This document shows, piece by piece, positions 60,401 to 64,000 of a stretch of 64,000 nucleotides of DNA. The first letter of the stretch is position 1. Each line of letters starts with the position of its first letter. The notes below the pieces were generated by a model that searched no databases, was not told where the DNA came from, and saw only the letters and a list, made by a program, of their open reading frames with translations. Source of the stretch: Molossus alvarezi (taxonomy: Eukaryota; Chordata; Mammalia; Chiroptera; Molossidae). The stretch spans positions 50,957,596-51,021,595 of the forward strand of contig CM073889.1 of NCBI GenBank assembly GCA_037176705.1, read 5' to 3'. The translations under genes were made by a program, and so were the position numbers.

Positions 60401-63400
60401 CTCCAGGCAACAAAGTACTTACAGGTAGAATCTCCTTCCATGCCCCTTGTCATGGCACAGCCTTCTCTTCAGCAGCTCCATTTTTGTAAAAACTCCTTGC
60501 TACAACCATTTCATTGACATACTGAGACCCAGAGCACGTAAGTAATTTTCCCCTAAGTTGTGCACCTGGAAAACAGCAAAGTCAAGATGCATCCAAGACC
60601 ATTGGATGCTAAAACCCATTGGCTTCCTCTTACATAGTATTGTCTTAGCTATGGCTTCATAAGAGAGAAAAAATGAACCTGGGCCAAGATCCTATTGTTG
60701 GTGTGCCAAGACTCTTAGGGACTGGAAAGATACTTTTGGTTTATGTTTTGCAACCTGTCTTTGCCACTGAGTGGTGAGACAATGTGGGGAGAAAAGTGGA
60801 AAGTCTGAGGTGACTTACATAGAAAATGACATCTCAGCAAAGAAGAGTAGGGCATATCTTATTCCTGTGAACAATGCTCTCCTTCCCACATCCTTAGAGG
60901 CATCCATGGCTGACCTATCTTCATCTGCCACAAGGCTCTTCCCATCTCTTTTTCACTAGGCATATCTGGTTTCATCAAGTGTTGTCCCAAGGTTCATCCA
61001 ATTTTATCAAGTGTCCCCACTTTACCAGATATCCACACTTGCCCAGATATTCCAACTCTCCTCAAGGAACTACAATGGGTTTGAGGAAAACATGATGAAA
61101 GAGGCTGCATTTGTAAGTAACTGTCATCAGAAGTTGCCCAAGGTGTCACAGTTAGACCACACAGATAATTGGAAACAGGGTCCTCACAATAGGACCAGCC
61201 TCTTCAAAAGCTGGACAGGGCATTTCTTACACCCAGCTAGTCATCTAGCACTTTTTAAGATGCTACAGGCCTCCCTCATTTGAAACAGCCTCTGAGTTTA
61301 AAACGCATTAATGGAGCAGCCTTCCCATTTGCCAACAACTCTTACTGCTCTAGGTTATACACTTGTTGAATGGTCACCACAGCTAAAGCCAGTGTTAAAG
61401 CTGCTTTTTTAGAAACCCTGGCCCATGTTTCTATTCCTCACCCCTGAGGTTTTATAGGGCTACTGAGAGGCCTCTAGTGGACTGGCTTCAGCCCTACCCC
61501 TTATGAAGACAGTTTTGTGTTTCACTCTTTCTCCTCAAACACCAGCTATATTTATTGCCATGGGTATTTACAATTGTTGGCCCAATTTACCAGTAAACCA
61601 TTTCTTGTAAATTCTGACCCTGTGATGAGGCTGATCTCTCTAAAAATGTAGCTGTCCCATCTCCTAGCTAGAGGCCACCTTTTCATCTGTGCTCCACTCT
61701 TGATGACATTGGGAGCATCAGAAGGAGCCAGAAGTCATGTGTGAAGCTGTGGCTGTGATATCTCCACTTCCATGACTTCCTGGAGCCCCTTCCTGGTCTT
61801 CAGGATGAGCTGAGCTGCCTCCTGGGCTGGGGTGAACCTTACTCCCATCGGGTTCTCATCTGAAGACTGCTCATCTTAATAAAGAAATGGTGGACATTAG
61901 ATCCACAGATGCTCAAGGCCGGCAGACCACTGCCTCCCTGCCAAACAAGCATGTAAATCGAGTAGTGAATTTGTCATCTTACTGAGCCCCAAAGGAGCAG
62001 GTCAAGGCTCTACATAGGTGAGAAAGGAGAGGGTGGTAGTTGTCAGCTCTGTGTTTAAGGTGGCTGTCCTGCTTTACAGGAAGAATATTGATAAGATCAA
62101 TGATGAGAACTGGTACAGCCCCACACAGGAGGGCATAGTGACCTTGGTAGTGGGTTTTTGTAGTAGGCAGTGTGTCTTGAGTGAGTAACAGGTCAGGAGA
62201 AGATTCGTAGTGGCTCTAAAGATTTGCCCATATCCACCAGGTGGAAAAGAGAGCATGGCAGTGATTAGTGTGATGGGGTGGAATGTGGGTGCCTCCATGG
62301 AGAAGCACTGATTTGGAGCCATTCCCAGGGGTGGTGTTAGCCTGGGCTTTTGAAACCCAGATAATGGTGAGAGAGGTGGGCATGCTCTGAAATGTCTCAG
62401 GATTTTTGCGTCCACTGAGTTCAGTGTTGTAATTGGTCATGATTCCTCTGCTGTTATGATGAGTCTGGGTTCCAGGCAGTAAGGTGACTGTCTTTTCAGT
62501 GGAGCAGTGCTGTCAGTCTCATCTGTCACCCAGAAGTCCTTTCCTCTAGCACATGTTGAGCTCAAGGCTACACATCTCAGGCCAGGGAGACAGGTTCATG
62601 AATCTGAATTCAGCATCAAGCCATGTACACTACTGACCAGCCGTGGATGGTTAAAAGTAAGGCACTCTGGGAGGGGCCAATTAAGTACCAGGGAGTATAT
62701 TCACTGAATTCCTATGACCTCTAGGAAACTATCCCTGGTTTTTCACTGAAATTAGGTCATTCTGTGCCAGTTTTAAGATCAAAATTGAAAGATGGAAGGA
62801 ATGGAGGGAAGGAAGAAAAGAGAGGAGAATGAATAAGCAGTCACAGAACCATAGCACCAACAATACATGCAGCTCTCCATTGTCTCAGGCCTTCAGTTAA
62901 GACACCTCCTGTCACCTGAGCACTACTCATGGCTCAGATGAAAAATAAACAGTGATTTGGGTCTGTTGCCTATATACACCAGAAAATCCATACTTAGATT
63001 CAAATTATTTTATTAAACCCATCTAGATTTATAGAACAAGATGGCAAATAGTTAGCATTCTTCTAAATCAGGTAATGTATTTGTTCCCTGAATATGGTCC
63101 CAGCACATTTTTAAAATATGTTGTTGTTTTTTTCATTTAATTTGATGAACAAAGATTCTTGATAAGTAGAAAGAGTCTGCTAAGATCAGCTGTTGCTAAG
63201 GGGCTGAATTAGTTGAAGGACTGATAAAGAGCTATAAAATCTCCCCAGTTTAGCACCAGGAGGCAGGTCTTTCATTTATTCTCTCAAGAGGTCCTGTGTA
63301 ATTAGAAGCAAGAGACTATCACTGTCTAGAAACAGTTTTTAATTTAAAAACAGGGATCAAGCCATTTCAGTATCACTTACCCTTTGTTTTAGCCCACAGT

Positions 63401-64000
63401 GGAGTTAAATGTGGGCGCCCACAGATGACACTCCTCTCATTACCATTCCCAAACAGAAATCCAGCTATTCAAAATCCCAAACCAACCCTTCATGTGGCAT
63501 CCTGTGAACTCTCAAACAATAGTTCTTTCTAAAATAACATGTGCCTTAAATTTAGAGTGCATTGCATGTGGATGCAGTTTTGTGCCAGGCCTGTCATATC
63601 CTTAGTATAAGATGGTTTGGGGAGGCTGTTTCCCCAACATCACCAGCAAGGAAGTTACAGAACCTGGCCTTGGGCTCAGCCAAGCAGCACTGTAGCCAGT
63701 GCTCTCACAACCATAATCAGGAGACTGTGGGCTCTCCTGAAGTCTTACAGAGCCTGGTCCAGAAGGGCACCTGGCTGGGGGATCTGATAAATCTGCAGGA
63801 AGATAAGTAGGAGCTGAAAAACTGGGAAGGCCAGGCTTCTTCCAACTTAACCCTAGAGTCCATGGGGCTTCTCAGATGGTACAGAATGCCCCCTGAGTCC
63901 AGTTCAGGGCTCTCAGAGGCCAATTCACAGAGAAGTGGGAACAGCAGTAAGAGAGCCTAAAACATACATACAGGAGGAAATGAGGCTGGAGCCTGTAAGA
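60401..64000. other. Downstream flank of SYNDIG1, no gene recognised
   Basis: A possible MIR remnant lies at about 60515-60620 ('ctgagacccagagcacgtaa'). The rest shows no exon, RNA gene or young repeat. AATAAA occurs at about 61877. Two overlapping minus-strand frames at 62074-62440 contain no domain I recognise. Confidence 0.45.

Noticed and set aside
61876..61882. AATAAA as the SYNDIG1 polyadenylation signal
   Set aside because: It lies more than 4 kb past the stop, beyond MIR and Ves insertions. A nearer variant signal is as likely, so I did not assign it.
62074..62440. Overlapping minus-strand frames of 113 and 74 codons
   Set aside because: I recognise no domain, see no conserved motif and find no splice or promoter support. 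A retropseudogene is possible but not shown.

Overview
The window is mammalian nuclear DNA, most likely from a bat. The pointer to bats is the tRNA-derived SINEs whose heads read 'ggccggtttggctcagcgg': this is the Ves family, known from Chiroptera. The rest is a mammalian mixture of old and young L1, MIR, MER5-like, MaLR LTR and mariner or Tigger-like pieces. There is no bacterial or viral gene organisation. Nearly every long open frame is a piece of L1 ORF1 or ORF2, or an antisense shadow of one.

Only one cellular gene is supported: the terminal coding exon of SYNDIG1 (57372-57530, + strand), with a good splice acceptor and a 3'UTR behind it. If that is right, some or all of 1-57371 is the last SYNDIG1 intron, and DNA beyond the 3'UTR (roughly 59-64 kb) is downstream flank. 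I saw no other exon.

Layout: 1-12324 is a nest of L1 insertions with target-site duplications (TSDs) that give their order, ending in one structurally full-length minus-strand L1 (6537-12309). 12325-19229 is mostly single-copy DNA with MIRs and a mariner MITE. 19230-23520 holds ancient L1 pieces and rearranged younger ones. 23521-35890 is one old minus-strand L1 split by two younger 5'-complete L1s. 36740-46830 has ancient L1 pieces and two L1s pointing towards each other. 46830-57371 is mostly single-copy sequence with a Tigger-like MITE, two Ves SINEs, an MLT1-like LTR, a MER5A-like piece and an old L1 piece behind a perfect inverted repeat. The last 6.5 kb holds the SYNDIG1 exon and 3'UTR, MIRs and one Ves SINE.

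No L1 here looks active: all ORF2 copies have stops, frameshifts or lost reverse-transcriptase cores. I found no undescribed coding system. The most unusual material is structural: repeated loss of the same ORF2 segment in 5'-complete L1s, different tandem arrays in L1 5'UTRs, reuse of one target site by two L1s, and a hairpin at the end of one Ves subtype. Family names are from recognition by eye, and most repeat edges without a TSD are good to about 10-30 bases.
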